DNA from: Sarcomyxa edulis
Lineage: Eukaryota; Basidiomycota; Agaricomycetes; Agaricales; Mycenaceae
Assembly: GCA_009761415.1 (NCBI GenBank)
Contig: QUOL01000012.1
Coordinates: forward strand, 759,001 to 823,000
Direction: 5' to 3'
DNA length: 64,000 nucleotides
Shown here: positions 12,670 through 24,046 of the stretch, piece after piece
Layout of the letters: every line of letters begins with the position of its first letter
How positions within the stretch are numbered: position 1 is the first letter of the stretch
The notes under the pieces: generated by a model
Database searches by the model: none
What the model saw: only the letters and a program-made list of their open reading frames with translations
Told to the model about the DNA's origin: nothing
Program-made: the position numbers and the translations under genes

Positions 12670-14084
12670 GAGGAAGGAAGATAGAGTGAGAAGTTGTGGC
12701 AGATGATGGGAGTTTGGGAAAGGTGTAACAGCCAAAGAAAGACATCAAGACTAAAGAAAAGGTACACACAACTACTCGACCAAACTTGGACACATACACC
12801 ACTGAATCGATTCGGATGATCACAGTCCGTTCTTGCCCATCACGCTCGGTACATCACAGTGGTGGCATGACAATCACGGCGACGGCGACTACTTATCAGC
12901 GTATGTGCTTGCGAGCCCTACTATTCTATATCCCTACTGCTGCTCTAGACAGTCTGATATCCTGGTACTCTGGCACCTTTGCTACCAGGCCTGCTATCCT
13001 GCTGCTGGTACTGCCATGGCCGCCTTGGCCGGAGTGAGCCACTGGTGCATTTTTCGATCCAATTTCATCCCAATCCGATCTGATTGTTTGCTCTGGAAGT
13101 GGACGGTGTGTTACGCCTTGTTGACTATTTGTTTGTTTACCCAGATAACAACCTTCACCCCGGTCTCCGACTCCGATCCCTCCGACATCTCCACTTCCAC
13201 ATCTCCGACTCCGGGCTTGCTTGTCCCCGGGCGCACCTGCCACCATACCGCACTAGTTGCACTATAGCTAGGTTGCTACTCCTTGCACTAGAGCCGCCCC
13301 CGCTCGTGCTCATTACCCTTTCTGTCCCCGTGGATCACTCGCACTTCTCACAAGAAGCCACTCTCTGGAAGTCATGTAAAGTATGGGCGCTCCATCTGCG
13401 ATTGGCTACACCTCCATCCGTGGGACACTCGGCCTTCCCGGAACGATCCCGTTCACAGGCTTCTTAATCCGGACGAATCGATGGATATGTGGTAGTCGAG
13501 TCCCCATTTCAACCCTTCGTTCGATTATGTGGCTGAACGGTCTAGCACAATTGATGGAGGCGCAGCAGTCACCTGGTGAATACATAGGCGCCTCTCGGAG
13601 ACTTGATATCGCTTGAATAAAGATTCCGCTGTCAATCTGCTGTCCATGAGACATGAGACAAAATCATCGTGCAAATGAGATTATAACACGTGAACTATGT
13701 ACCACAAAATTAGTACAGACGAACTCGAGAACAAAACAAATTCGAATCCATGTCGATTATCGAAACCAAAAGGTAAGTACTATGGGCAGCGAAGAAGGAC
13801 TGGAATTGGGGGATGTTTATCACCACGTGAAAGAAAAGCGGTGATGAGCGGTGAAAAACAGTAGTATCGACATCTGGAAATAACAGGTATCGCACACAGT
13901 TACAACATCGGATTCTGGAAACGCAAAAACGGAAGAACGAAATGAATGACATATCGAAATAGAACAACATAAGCAAAAGCATAAGGTGGGTATGGCCAAG
14001 CAAAGCTGCGAACAGACAAATTCGTCAATCCACGGACCACAGATAATGACAGCACCCAAGAAATGGCCGCTTACCTCACACAAA
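12670..14084. other. 1.4-kb intergenic stretch
   Basis: Promoter side of the FYR gene and 3' side of the SH3 membrane-protein gene. A 144-codon frame (12833..13267, +) has no recognisable domain. Composition changes from pyrimidine-rich to A-rich near 13.65 kb. No gene supported. Confidence 0.45.
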
Positions 14085-16024
14085 TCAAACCGCCGGGCCA
14101 CCATAGCCATAACTGCTACTAACTCGTTTATCCGCCAAGAACGACGGCAAACTCTGGTCCGCGTCCCTCAAGCAGTCAATGGGAATAAGACCGCGCTGAA
14201 CCGTAGCCGTGTCCGTATCCCCAACAAACTTCTCAACAAACGCCCATCCATCATCAAATATCTCCACGATATGTATATCATCCCCGGGTTGGACACCGAG
14301 TTCATCCTGGAGCGTCGGAACGAAGGGTCGTCGTATCGTCTCGCGTTCCGCGAATTCGGAAGCAGCGGCAGCAGCAGCGTCACTATCACTGAACGGGTCG
14401 TGGGCATCATCACTCAACCCAGGATCAGCAAAGGGGTTCGAAGAGGGAAGAGCCGGAGGGAACAAGGGAGGCAACTTCGGTGTCTTTGGAGTAGTGAGCG
14501 AAACATGTGATCGAGCCGCCAGACTCTGAGGCCGCGAAGCAATGGAAGTCCAATCATCCGATTGTCTAGGAGGTTTAGGGAACGCGAATGATTCCGAAGG
14601 CGAGAATGGGCGTACAGACATGGGTGTAGGTGGACCGGCGCCGGTCGGGCTTAGGTTATTGGAGTTGTAGTCGGTGTGGACGGTGAGGTATTGTGCGCCC
14701 GAGTCGCTCACATCGCTCTGTGCGCTATGGGCAGAGTTACTACGATGCAGATCCGCGCGTGTGACCGTCAACGTCGCACTCGGACTCGGACTAACCGCCC
14801 CACCTCTGACTTCAGCCATAGGAGGCGGGGAGAGCCCCAGACTCGCAGAAACATATTCGAAATCAAATGTCGGGTTCGAAGGCGTCAACCCATGATCGAA
14901 ATTAGTCGCAAAGCTACTTCGAGCAGTCAACGTCCCCGACCCCACAGTCGCGTCCCCACTGCCTCTAGTCGACGACGTGACCGTACGAACGCTCGAGCCA
15001 GACCCGGCTGTCCACCATCTATTCCGACGTTCACTGCGTCTGGCTACGTACCGACGACGAGCGAAGAAGATGATCAGACAAATCAAGAGAACGCCGATGA
15101 TAGCTGAGATACCGGCGATGGCTGTGGTGGAGAGACCGTGGTGGCTGGTGGCGGATGATGATAATGTCGTGCCGCTATCTGTCCCGGAACCTGAGGTTCC
15201 TCCACTGCTACTACCACTACCTACAGATGAAGTAGCAGTGTATGTGCTTGTGGATTTACCAGATACGGTGACAAGAGGCGATCCCGAGGCAGTCGTCGAC
15301 TCGGCCCCGCTCCCACTAGTCGAAGATCCGAGTACAAGTGCTTGTGTTGCGGGCTTCGCCCCAGCGTCTACGTTGATAATGGTATTGCTGGTCTGACTAG
15401 CACTGCTAGTGCCGGATCCAGATATCACCGAACCATTAGCGTCAGTGCTAGTAACAGTGGGTGTCCCGGAGGATGAATGAACGACAGTCCCTGAGCCTGA
15501 GCCTGAGCCTGAGCCTTGGGGCGTAGAGGTTCCCGATGGGTCGAGAGAATCGGAAGCTACAGATGATACTGTAACAGTGGGAGATGATCCTGCATCGACA
15601 CTACTGCTTCCACTACCTCCTAGAACGTTGGAACATTGTTAGATATACGTCACGCGAGGGTATTGGTAATGAGATAGAAGATACCATTCACACTGCTTCC
15701 TCCGTTACTTCCACTTCCACTACCATTTCCGTTACTTCCTCCATTATTCTCTCCGCTTCCCGAGTCAGAACTACTGCCCGTAGAAGTCTGTGGTGCAGTG
15801 GTTGTCACCGTAGCCGTAGCAGTAGCAGTAGCAGTCGTAGCTGCAGTCGTAGAGTCAGCTTCACCACCAACGAGACCCGTCAAAATGGGGCCTAAAATGG
15901 GTATAGAAGGAATTGGAATGGGCAAGTTGATAAGAGAAGGATCGCGTTCGAGAAGAGAATTCTTTTCGATTTCGATGAGAGTGCGCTTGATGCGCTGGTG
16001 TTCCCGAACGACGTGCATAGTCAT
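14085..16024 (-). CDS. Single-pass membrane protein with C-terminal SH3 domain (Fus1-like architecture)
   Basis: Two exons, 16024..15685 and 15619..14085; 624 residues. Residues 1-50 are charged and then Ile/Pro-rich, with no clear signal peptide. Residues about 55-270 are a Ser/Thr/Gly-rich region with GSGS repeats, a likely O-mannosylated extracellular stalk. One transmembrane helix lies near 275-300 (IAGISAIIGVLLICLIIFF), followed by an RRR stop-transfer signal. The cytoplasmic part is Ser/Pro-rich and ends with an SH3 domain near 541-597 (FVPTLQDELGVQPGDDIHIVEIFDDGWAFVE ... RGLIPIDCL). The architecture is that of yeast Fus1, a cell-fusion and polarity protein; sequence identity to Fus1 outside SH3 is not claimed. 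The stalk repeats are encoded by short tandem repeats in the DNA. Function in polarity or mating fusion is an inference from layout. Confidence 0.82.
15484..15514. repeat. Short tandem repeat encoding Gly-Ser stalk
   Basis: Hexamer GAGCCT repeated about four times inside the SH3 membrane-protein gene; on the minus strand it encodes alternating Ser and Gly. Such a tract can change length and so alter the extracellular stalk. Confidence 0.75.
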
Positions 16025-17646
16025 ATCTTTTCCAATTCGATTCCAGGTGGGGTGGGGTATATGTGTCCGTCCGATAAGAAACCCAAAGAGTGTGTGGATG
16101 GAAAGAATGTGGTAGTCGACGAACGACGACGGAGCGAGACGATTCTATAGCCTGAAACGACTGGGCATATACAGGTTTACAACGGACAACGAAAAGAAAA
16201 AACGGCGAGAATACAAGTCTCTCGTGTCTCGTGTATCCACGCGCTGACTCGGACTCAGACTCTGCCTGTGTTTTAGTGCGTCCGGCATCACACGCATCAA
16301 GAGTGGCTAGTGAAGAATAACATGGATATAAGCGGAAGTTTGATCTCATCAAAACTTTGGAGTGGGATGGTTTCTCACCCACTCTGATCGTCCATAGAGA
16401 CGTTTCCGGGTCGACGTCGACTTCATTTTCACTCTATTATCTTTCCAGGGATTCGGATTGTCCTCAGCACTTAAGTCTACCTCTCGGAGTCGGTTCGCCA
16501 AGCACGAGCGCATGCCAGCAGCAGCGTAGTAGCCATGACCCCATCATTTCGAATTCGCCATATGTTGTCGTATCCAAGTTTATTCCGAACTCAGTCCGGA
16601 CTGATTCGCATCTCTGGCGTCACTCTCGATACGACCGACCACCTGGCCATGGGTCCTGCAGGATCCTTGATTGACAATCTTGAGCATGATTGCTGTGTTC
16701 CCACATGTCTCGTTGGCGCGTTGCACCGTTCTCTCTTCAAGCTACATATAGATGTATGTTACACCCAACCGGAGCAGAGATATTACAATCTTCATACGCG
16801 TTCTTGCAAAGTGATAGAGAGTGACGGAACAGGTGAATACACATGTTTGCACTTCGAGTCTTCGATCATACTTGGTATGTATGTCATTTTATCCAAATTC
16901 CTCGCAAATTGGAAGCAGTCATACTTGATCGACAAATGGTAGCAGATGGTGCCTTCAAAGGCGACGCGCGAATCGACTGTCAGTAATTTGTATCTTGATG
17001 ATTGCCAGTGTTCCAGGACAGACTTGAATTAATCTCAAAGATGAGGGAACGATTAGCTCGTGTATTCGAGTCGTAAAATATGTTACATGTGGGATTCCTG
17101 AGTACTGAGTCCTGACCGCACAATGGACAGTGGACACTGACAAACGACGAGCGCGAGGCACCGTTTTTTTAGCCGTTATCGATGTGCATGAGCGGTGGCA
17201 TGTGCAGGTCCAACGATGATGAGCGTTGTCGCATTATGACGATGCTTGCATGAAATTCCATCGAGGACCTGGGAATTCAAATAATGCCTGCACATGGACG
17301 TGGCCTAGACCAGACCATTGATTGCTGTGCAGCGATCATGATCGCCGATCAAAAGTCCGCCGGTTCCGCAGGCTATCGACCTGGTAAACAAATACGACGG
17401 TACAACCATCTCCATCTTTGGGCCTGACAAAGGCTGACGAAGTGAAGGCGAAAAGTAGACAGCCAGATATCACGAGAATAATAATCCAGGATGCAATGAC
17501 TTGAATAGGTATAAGTAAAGTTACGGTTACAGGAAGGCCTCTATACGTCTATGTGGTGCGAAAGCAGAAAAGCATGGGGGAAGGAACAATCAAAACTGCT
17601 AATAAATGGGACAAGAGGATGGTTTCTTTTGTGATAACAAGCTCTT
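16025..17646. other. 1.6-kb intergenic stretch
   Basis: Promoter side of the SH3 membrane-protein gene, then the 3' flank of the HAD gene. One 135-codon frame (16535..16942, +) has several Cys and His but no recognisable domain or supporting splice structure. Near 17.2-17.3 kb a short inverted repeat (CATGTGCAGG / CCTGCACATG) is present. No gene supported. Confidence 0.45.
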
Positions 17647-18813
17647 CTAGACGTGGACGGTGAACTTCAACTTATCACCCTCGACCTCGCAAGTAACATT
17701 CTCCATGTTCTCCACGATGTAGTGAGCGCCGCAATTTTCGATCTTCGACCTCTCGTGACTGGTGCAGAGAGCAATGACGGTGGCGCCACTTGCAACTCCG
17801 GAACGGATTCCACTGGGGGAATCCTCGAAGACGACGCAGTCGGTGGCTTTGTAGCCGAGGCACTTGGCGGCGAGGAGGAATGGATCGGGAGCGGGTTTCC
17901 CAGCCTTAAGACGTTTATCGTCGGCGGTGATGGTGACGGGGGGAGGAGTGATTCCAACACGAGTCATGCAACCATAAGCTAGACAAGAACAGAAAAAGAA
18001 TAAGCTTTCGAAGAGCGGTGATCTACGAGAAGACGTACCATAAGTTTTAGCTCCTGAAGTGGCGACGGCATATCTGCCGGCGGGGATGGAGGCCATCATG
18101 CGCTTGACACCGGGCAAGATACGGACGGAGCGATCAACGCCAGTAGCTTCTAGCTGCCAGGCCTCAAACTCGTGTCTCGCTCTCTTCTCCTCTTCAGATT
18201 CTTCCATGTTCATGACATCTTCCTCTTCCATGATGGTGTCCTCGTATTCGGTATGGTACGTGCCGTTGGCGATATCGGCTTCGGGGACGGCAGACATGCT
18301 GAGGATGTTGTGAAGTCTGCTGCCGAAGGAAGGACGACGGGATTGGGAGGCGATCATGGAAGAAGCGCGGGAGCTTGCGGGGGAGTGTGTGAGCTCGGGA
18401 GTGACAATGCCAGATGCTATGGGTGTCTCGGAAGGGGTGTTGGACATCGAATTGCGTCTCGAGCCAGGACCATGATGGTTGTAAGCATCGGCGAAGAAGA
18501 GGATACTCTCTTCGAAGTTGGTAACTTCGTCGTCCATCTGGTGCTCCTTGATATGGGGCTTGAACTCGGAGAGGTTATCGACAGCACGTTTGCCGTGAGT
18601 AGCAGCAATTACGTGGGCGGGGTCCTTCCCGATATCGGTGGCGACTTTGCCCCAGGCAGCCTCGACGGCTGAGATAGAGTCCGTGAGGGTACCATCCTGT
18701 CAACACACTGGGAGAGTTAGATTGGGATAGCGATGAGAGTCATATGAATTACACACCATGTCAAAGAGGACGGCATCGGCGTAGAACGTGTGGGCTGTAG
18801 TAGTGGTCGACAT
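17647..18813 (-). CDS. HAD-family sugar/glycerol phosphatase with a large Ser-rich insert
   Basis: Three exons: 18813..18757, 18696..18039, 17978..17647; 348 residues. HAD motif I is LFDMDGTLTD (D18, D20); motif II lies in YAVATSGAK; motif III lysine in KAGKPAPDPF; motif IV in CVVFEDSPSGI. This set fits the yeast Gpp/Dog group (glycerol-3-phosphate and 2-deoxyglucose-6-phosphate phosphatases, about 250 residues), cytosolic. The extra 90-100 residues form an insert at about 95-185 in the cap domain: Ser/Pro-rich, then strongly acidic. It contains RRNS (S102) and RRPS (S142), the basophilic-kinase consensus, so control by phosphorylation is a fair inference. The last intron (17979..18038) is 60 nt with no stop and in frame, so retention would add 20 residues. 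Exact substrate not determinable. Confidence 0.85.
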
Positions 18814-20873
18814 ATTTTGAGAGTAGAAGTATGTGTGAGGGGATGAGCGGTTTGTTGGAAGTAAAGTAAAAGTAGTTGCGTTATATAGTTTGCAGAGAAG
18901 ATAAAAAAGGGTGACGTCAAGGGGTTGGAAAATTTTTAGCGTGCAGGGAAGAGGAGTGTTGTGGAGCGAAGGTTTGGTAAAGACCGTCTGGAATGAGTAA
19001 AGTTCGCAGCGAATACGATGCTATTAGTATAAGCAGGTAGAATTGGTAGCAAGAGTGAAGTTTTGAGCATTAGAATCCGAATGAGGACTTTTATCGATCT
19101 TACCGGTAGTCCTTTCTTGCGGCGGAAAACAGCTCCACGATCGACAAGGAAACCCGAATACGGATCATATCTACGAAAAAGACAAAGGTGAAGATAACGG
19201 GATAGCTATAGGGATAGACTCATTGAAGACACAACTATGAGATTGAGCATACGAGAGTCATCTGAACTTCGAAGACATGAATGACGGAAACTCGGAGACT
19301 CGTCGCAAGTCGTCGGGAAGGTAAAACATTTCCTTTTTCGGCGTGATATTGGCTACACCAGCCGGGACAAACACTCTCTCGGCTCTTTCCGAGACTCACC
19401 GTGGAGGTGGACTTCAAGTTCGACCGTCACTGGTCCTGCAGCCCTACTTGTGGTACCTCTGTTGCGACACGCACGTTGATCACTTTCTCATTGTATCTCG
19501 ATGCTCCATCAGCGCTTCGCTTAGTTCCCATCGCCTTTTCGATGTTCCAAGGTCTCCACTCGTCAGGAATAAACAGAGGAAGCGGCGATAAGCTAGAACA
19601 TGATGCATTATGTTGCCATCTTCCTTTGTACAATACGGCAATGCCACTCCAACACAAGTCCTTCTTTACGTCGCTCATCGGCCCATTTTCTACGCGTCTA
19701 AACAATATTACGACGCGTCTTTCTCAACTTGTGGAGCGGTGTCGTCCAATAGAAGCCCTTCGCCTGGACAGTGGAAAAGAAGCCACCTCCTTCCCTTGGT
19801 TGGCGGGGGTGAATCACCTTGTATCACCTCGTCGCATCTACTACATAGATGACTTTCTCACAGCACATTCGTAGACAACAATCGGTTCCACGACTTTGCG
19901 ACACGTATCTGCTGAGTCCTTTCGGTCCTGATGACCGACTCACTGGCAGAACGCATACCGCATTCTCACTTGTATGTACCTCCCATCATCCGTACGTACC
20001 TTATGTGCACGGCACTGATTCGGATACATATGATCCCCCGCACATTCCCATCCCTCGGCACCTTAATTAAGCTTACCGTCCTCCAAAAGTATCTATCTTT
20101 CCCCACTTCCACGCGTATCACCAGGATTCACATTTCCGAGGATCGATGGTACCTGCCATCGACCTGACTGCTTGAAGAAAGGCTCTCCTCAAATGCTGTG
20201 AATGGCTTATCTGAGTTTCTCAGAGTCACGTACGTGGATCCCGTTTCAAATTCTTATCAGTGCCATCTTCTGTCTGTCTTGGTTATGCGGAATCTACTAC
20301 TTATCTTTGCGTACCGCATCCCGATAGGTTCTACATGCACATCTCGGAAACATCGATAGGCCCTGGCGATGACGTCATAGAGAGAAAATATGTTCTTTCT
20401 GCGATTAATGTTCCTCGGGTGAGATATTGGTTCACGTCGTCCTCGTCGGCTGTATGACTATGTCCGTGAGTGCTATAAATCGGATGTGGTGTCGTCGTCT
20501 TATGTCCAGTTTTCTGATGTCTCCTGCAATAGAATATTCTGATGTCGAAGACAGTGTTCAACTTCTGTGTCCTCTTTGTCTCCGTGCTCGTTACTATCCA
20601 TACGTTAATTGAACAATACGGACCTTGTCCTGGTCAGACGCTGTTGATTTCTCTGTCATTTCTCTCCGACGAAGTGTGACCTTGGAAGGAGCAGGAGCTT
20701 GAGCTTCGTCTCACTTCCGAACCTTCGTATTCTAGCTAACTTGAAGGTCAGCAGACACGTCCAAGTCACGCCTGTAAACTCGCTGAACCTTACCCCTGCT
20801 TCTACAGGCGCTAGGTCTATGACCTTCGACACGACTCGAACACGAGGCAGCTCAATCTTACACCGTCTCTCCA
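18814..20873. other. 2.1-kb gene-poor stretch, possibly eroded coding sequence
   Basis: Open frames of 60-157 codons occur on the + strand (for example 19401..19874 and 19931..20167) with no conserved domain, no clean donor/acceptor pairs that join them and no family match I can name. Some have the leucine- and charge-pattern of an F-box/LRR tail, but this is too weak to call. The last 150 bases are the promoter of the DUF4238 gene. Confidence 0.35.
18881..18887 (-). promoter_or_regulatory. Candidate TATA box of the HAD phosphatase gene
   Basis: TATATAA on the minus strand about 70 nt upstream of the ATG at 18813. Confidence 0.45.
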
Positions 20874-22284
20874 ATGAACAGTCGACCCCAATATCACCAT
20901 TATATACCTCGCTTTATTCTACGTCGATGGGCCGTTGAGGCTACATCACAGAGCGTGCAACTTCCTCGCGGCCGTTCCAGGTGAATTGTCTCAAATTGAT
21001 GTATTAGGCAGATTATTGATCAGATGTCTATGTTATTATAGGAGAATCGGCGACAAACCCAATGGTCTGAACGTCTACGACGTGAGCGAAGATGAACTCA
21101 GCTTTGGTAAAGAGATTGTAGACCGCATGTTTGGCTCAGTGGACATGTATAAAGACACAGATACAGTGCACACTCAAGATGCCTACCACATTGAGAAAGC
21201 TCTATCACGTCTAGAGGATGCGGCATCGAAAGTCATCGCGAAGCTCGAGGAGGAACGATCGAGTGGCATGGTCTGCCTCTACCGTTCAGAAGTCAATACA
21301 CTCCGGAGATTCCTGTTCGTCATGAGCTTTCGAATAGGCCGTCAATACGACAACTGGACGAACGGGATGTTGGAGCCTAGAACTATGGAGGCGGTACGCC
21401 AGTTCGCCGTCGAACGAGGCGTGAAGACCACTCGAGATGCGTTTCTTCTCACTCTTGGTAGCCTTCTAGACAGCGAGCATTGGGAAGTGGAGAATAACCC
21501 GGATATATTCCAGACCATTCGAGAGGATTATGTCTTCAATCGCGACTCCTTCCGTCTGGTATTCTACGAAGCTCCGAACGGCGTAGAGTTCACTCTTTCG
21601 GACACCTTTACTATGTGGCAGGGCTATAAAGGACCATCGTACAATGCATTTCTCGACTCAATGCATATCTCTCACTGCCAAGTCAACTTTCACATCAATA
21701 GCTGGCTGTTCCCACTGACGCCCAAACTTGCCGTGATGCTTCGCAATAGCTTTGACGGGGGGATATATGGTATATTGGGAAAACCATATTTTGCTGATCT
21801 TCCATCTGAACCAGCAGAATGCGTGTATGATCCCCCACCCTTATCTCCAGATCCTGAAACTAAGGAAGAATGGATTAAAAGTCTTGGAGGATGTCTTGAA
21901 TCGAGACTCAAAGATCGTTTCACTTTCCGAGTTTTCAACCTCTCCACTTCGCACGCTCGTATGATAACTAGCCTGTTATTGGAGAACTCCCAGAAGCACG
22001 TCGTTTTCTTAAACATCATCCCTCTCTACAAATCGATACTCGCGTACGAGCGGGATAAAGAACTCGAACACAAGGCGGATCATTCGAAGCTCAAGAAACA
22101 CCTTATACAGGCCCACCGTGCTTCCCAACTTACTTTCTTCGGGGACCTTACGGTCGGTCCCACAGGCACCGGCGGAGGGCAGTCACTGGCGGCATCTGAG
22201 ATTGGCAGTACGGAGAAGAAGAAAAGCCGACAGAAACACCGAAAGAAGCGTCGTGCTCGCCAGATAGTTGAGCAGCCGGTATAG
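20874..22284 (+). CDS. DUF4238-family protein, copy 1
   Basis: Two exons, 20874..20980 and 21042..22284; 449 residues. The start matches the DUF4238 hallmark (YHHYIPRFILRRW at residues 6-18), followed by helical segments with RSEVNTLRRFLFVMSFR, the central FYEAPNGVEF, FPLTPKLAVMLR and YKSI. The C-terminus is a strongly basic tail (KKKSRQKHRKKRRAR) that could act as a nuclear-localisation signal. DUF4238 (PF14022) proteins occur in bacteria and are expanded in fungi; their biochemical role is not established. A paralogue lies at 39865..41313 on the other strand with its first intron at the same place. Convergent with the SnoaL-like gene downstream, the same neighbour type as at the second copy. 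Confidence 0.87.
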
Positions 22285-23092
22285 TTCCAGCGGGATGCGT
22301 GCGGGGAGAAAGGTAAACTGGAAGTGAAGGGCTGAGCGGCGAGCAGCAGGCATATCATCGGACAAGGGATCATTAGTATTTACTTTCTTCGACAATTAGG
22401 ATTCGTTCTACTCTATCTTTGTAAGATACCGACAACTATATCTGAAAATGACCGTCGGAATTGTTCAGGACTGCTGGAACGATCCTAGAAGGAGCGGGAA
22501 TCTGGGATTGGTCTGGCGAGTCTGGGGGCCGCGGACTCGGTGATTTCAAATTCCGAAGGCCGGGCTTCGGTCTTAGGTACTAACAAGTACCAATAGGCAC
22601 CTATATTCCCATTTGTGAGCTTTGCAATAAGTAATTCGGGGACTGTTCGGCGATGTAAGTATATCTTGCTTTCCGAGATAGAGAAATCGACCGTAGCTCA
22701 AAATGTTTCATTAGCGTGTGTCCATACTTTTCCAGCTAGAACTGTCTGTCCGATCCCTTTCCATATCGCACGCTGATTTCCCTTCGACCAACACTGATTC
22801 AATCAACTGCCTCCGCGTGTGACCCGTGATGAATAAATCCCGGTAGAGCGCGTTCATCAAGCAACGATCCCGAATTGTCCACGGAAATCACGAGTCTCGG
22901 ACGGGAGTGTCATCAGTGAGACGGTAGAGGTCGACGACATGAGAAAAATGAATCGGAACGGCAGTTAAGAGGCTAAAGGGTCTGGGGCATGAGTGGCATG
23001 GTCCCGAGGGTCGGGGGCGGTACCTGTGAGGAGGCCGAGGCCGAGCCGAGGGTGACAAAACCAGGGCGGAGGGTCATATCTACTAGGTTGTG
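22285..23092. other. Intergenic between convergent DUF4238 and SnoaL-like genes
   Basis: 3' flanks of two convergent genes. Contains GTACTAACAAGTAC, a short palindrome near 22.58 kb. No further gene seen. Confidence 0.45.
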
Positions 23093-23591
23093 TCACTGAG
23101 CTTTGGATAGCTTGATCAACAAAGCACTGGAAGCGACTTACAGCATAATTCTTTCTCGTTCTTCCTGGATCGACAGCACGCATGACACATGTCTCGGGGG
23201 CACTGTTGGTTTGGACGATGAACGCCTTTATTTTGAGGTGCTCGTCGTAATCCAGGGTGCAGGTGAAGGATTCAATCCAACTCCTCCCCGAATATTTCCA
23301 CTTCCATTTGACACTAGCGTTCATGATGACCTGCTGGCCATCGACGGACGCGATTATATTGTGGAGATTGGTTTCCTCGCGCGTCCAATGGGTAGATAGA
23401 AGATCGAAGTACGATCTGACAGCCTGTATTCCTGTGAGGGGGAACGTGTATGTATCGATTGGTGAATGGGAGAGTCGTATTAGATCTGCGTCTGAGAAGT
23501 AGTGCAGTAAATCTGCGGATGAGCGATTTGCTCCAAGGTCATTGAAGAGAGCCCGGGCAGCTTGCAGGAGCTGTTCCTGTGTTGCAGGCAT
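23093..23591 (-). CDS. SnoaL/NTF2-like small protein, copy 1
   Basis: First exon 23591..23142 is exactly 450 nt, the same length as in the paralogue at 35129. It encodes 150 residues with an NTF2-like alpha+beta layout: a helical start (EQLLQAARALFNDL), YTFPLTGIQAVRSYFDLL, VIMNASVKWKWKYSGRSW and FTCTLDYDEHLKIKAFIVQT. A GTAAGT donor follows at 23141. With the nearest CTCAG acceptor the next codon is a stop, giving 150 residues; if the intron is kept, the frame stays open to 22965 (208 residues). Fold members bind small molecules or act as enzymes or dimerisation domains; no catalytic residues can be assigned. Likely cytosolic: no signal peptide or membrane segment. Confidence 0.75.
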
Positions 23592-24046
23592 GATGGGAGC
23601 GGATTAAAAGTGAATGAGAAAAAAAACGGACCTTTATAGATGGCGGCTCGGGGAGAAGTGTGCATGACCGACAGTGCCGGCTCTGCAGGCAGTACCTAGA
23701 TTAAACGCAATACCAGGCAGTACCTGAATTAAACTTGGCTATTTGTCTTGAGTGTAAGGCTGCTCTAGTGAGATATCGAAGTAATTACCTTCGACTTTGC
23801 TTCGACTGTGGAAGTTGAGTGGAAGGTGGCCTCCGCGTGGTTGCTAGCCGAGGCTCGTTGTTACGTCTTGCGTTCATCTCTCGTTTCTCTACAGCTTGCT
23901 CGCTGTTCCTCCCGTTTCTTTTCTTCGCCGCTCGCTGTGGTCGACGGTGTACTCAGCTTTAATTTTTCATGACCAGCTGAGCTAGCCAGCCAACAGCTAC
24001 ACCTAGTCGCCTTTTTCCCCGGAGCTGGCATCGCAAAATTACACAA
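23592..24046. other. Divergent promoter region
   Basis: 455 bases between the SnoaL-like gene (-) and the serine-rich gene (+). Contains a duplicated short phrase around TACCAGGCAGTACCTGAATTAAAC near 23.7 kb. No gene. Confidence 0.5.
23632..23638 (-). promoter_or_regulatory. Candidate TATA box of SnoaL-like copy 1
   Basis: TATAAAG on the minus strand about 41 nt upstream of the ATG at 23591. Confidence 0.4.

Noticed and set aside
12833..13267. 144-codon frame with Ser/Thr/Pro-rich end
   Set aside because: No recognisable domain; lies in a long pyrimidine-rich intergenic region.
16535..16942. 135-codon frame with several Cys residues
   Set aside because: No signal peptide, no recognised motif and no homologue I can name; too little support for a gene.
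17200..17300. Inverted repeat CATGTGCAGG/CCTGCACATG as a second MITE
   Set aside because: Only about ten bases pair; flanks do not extend the match.
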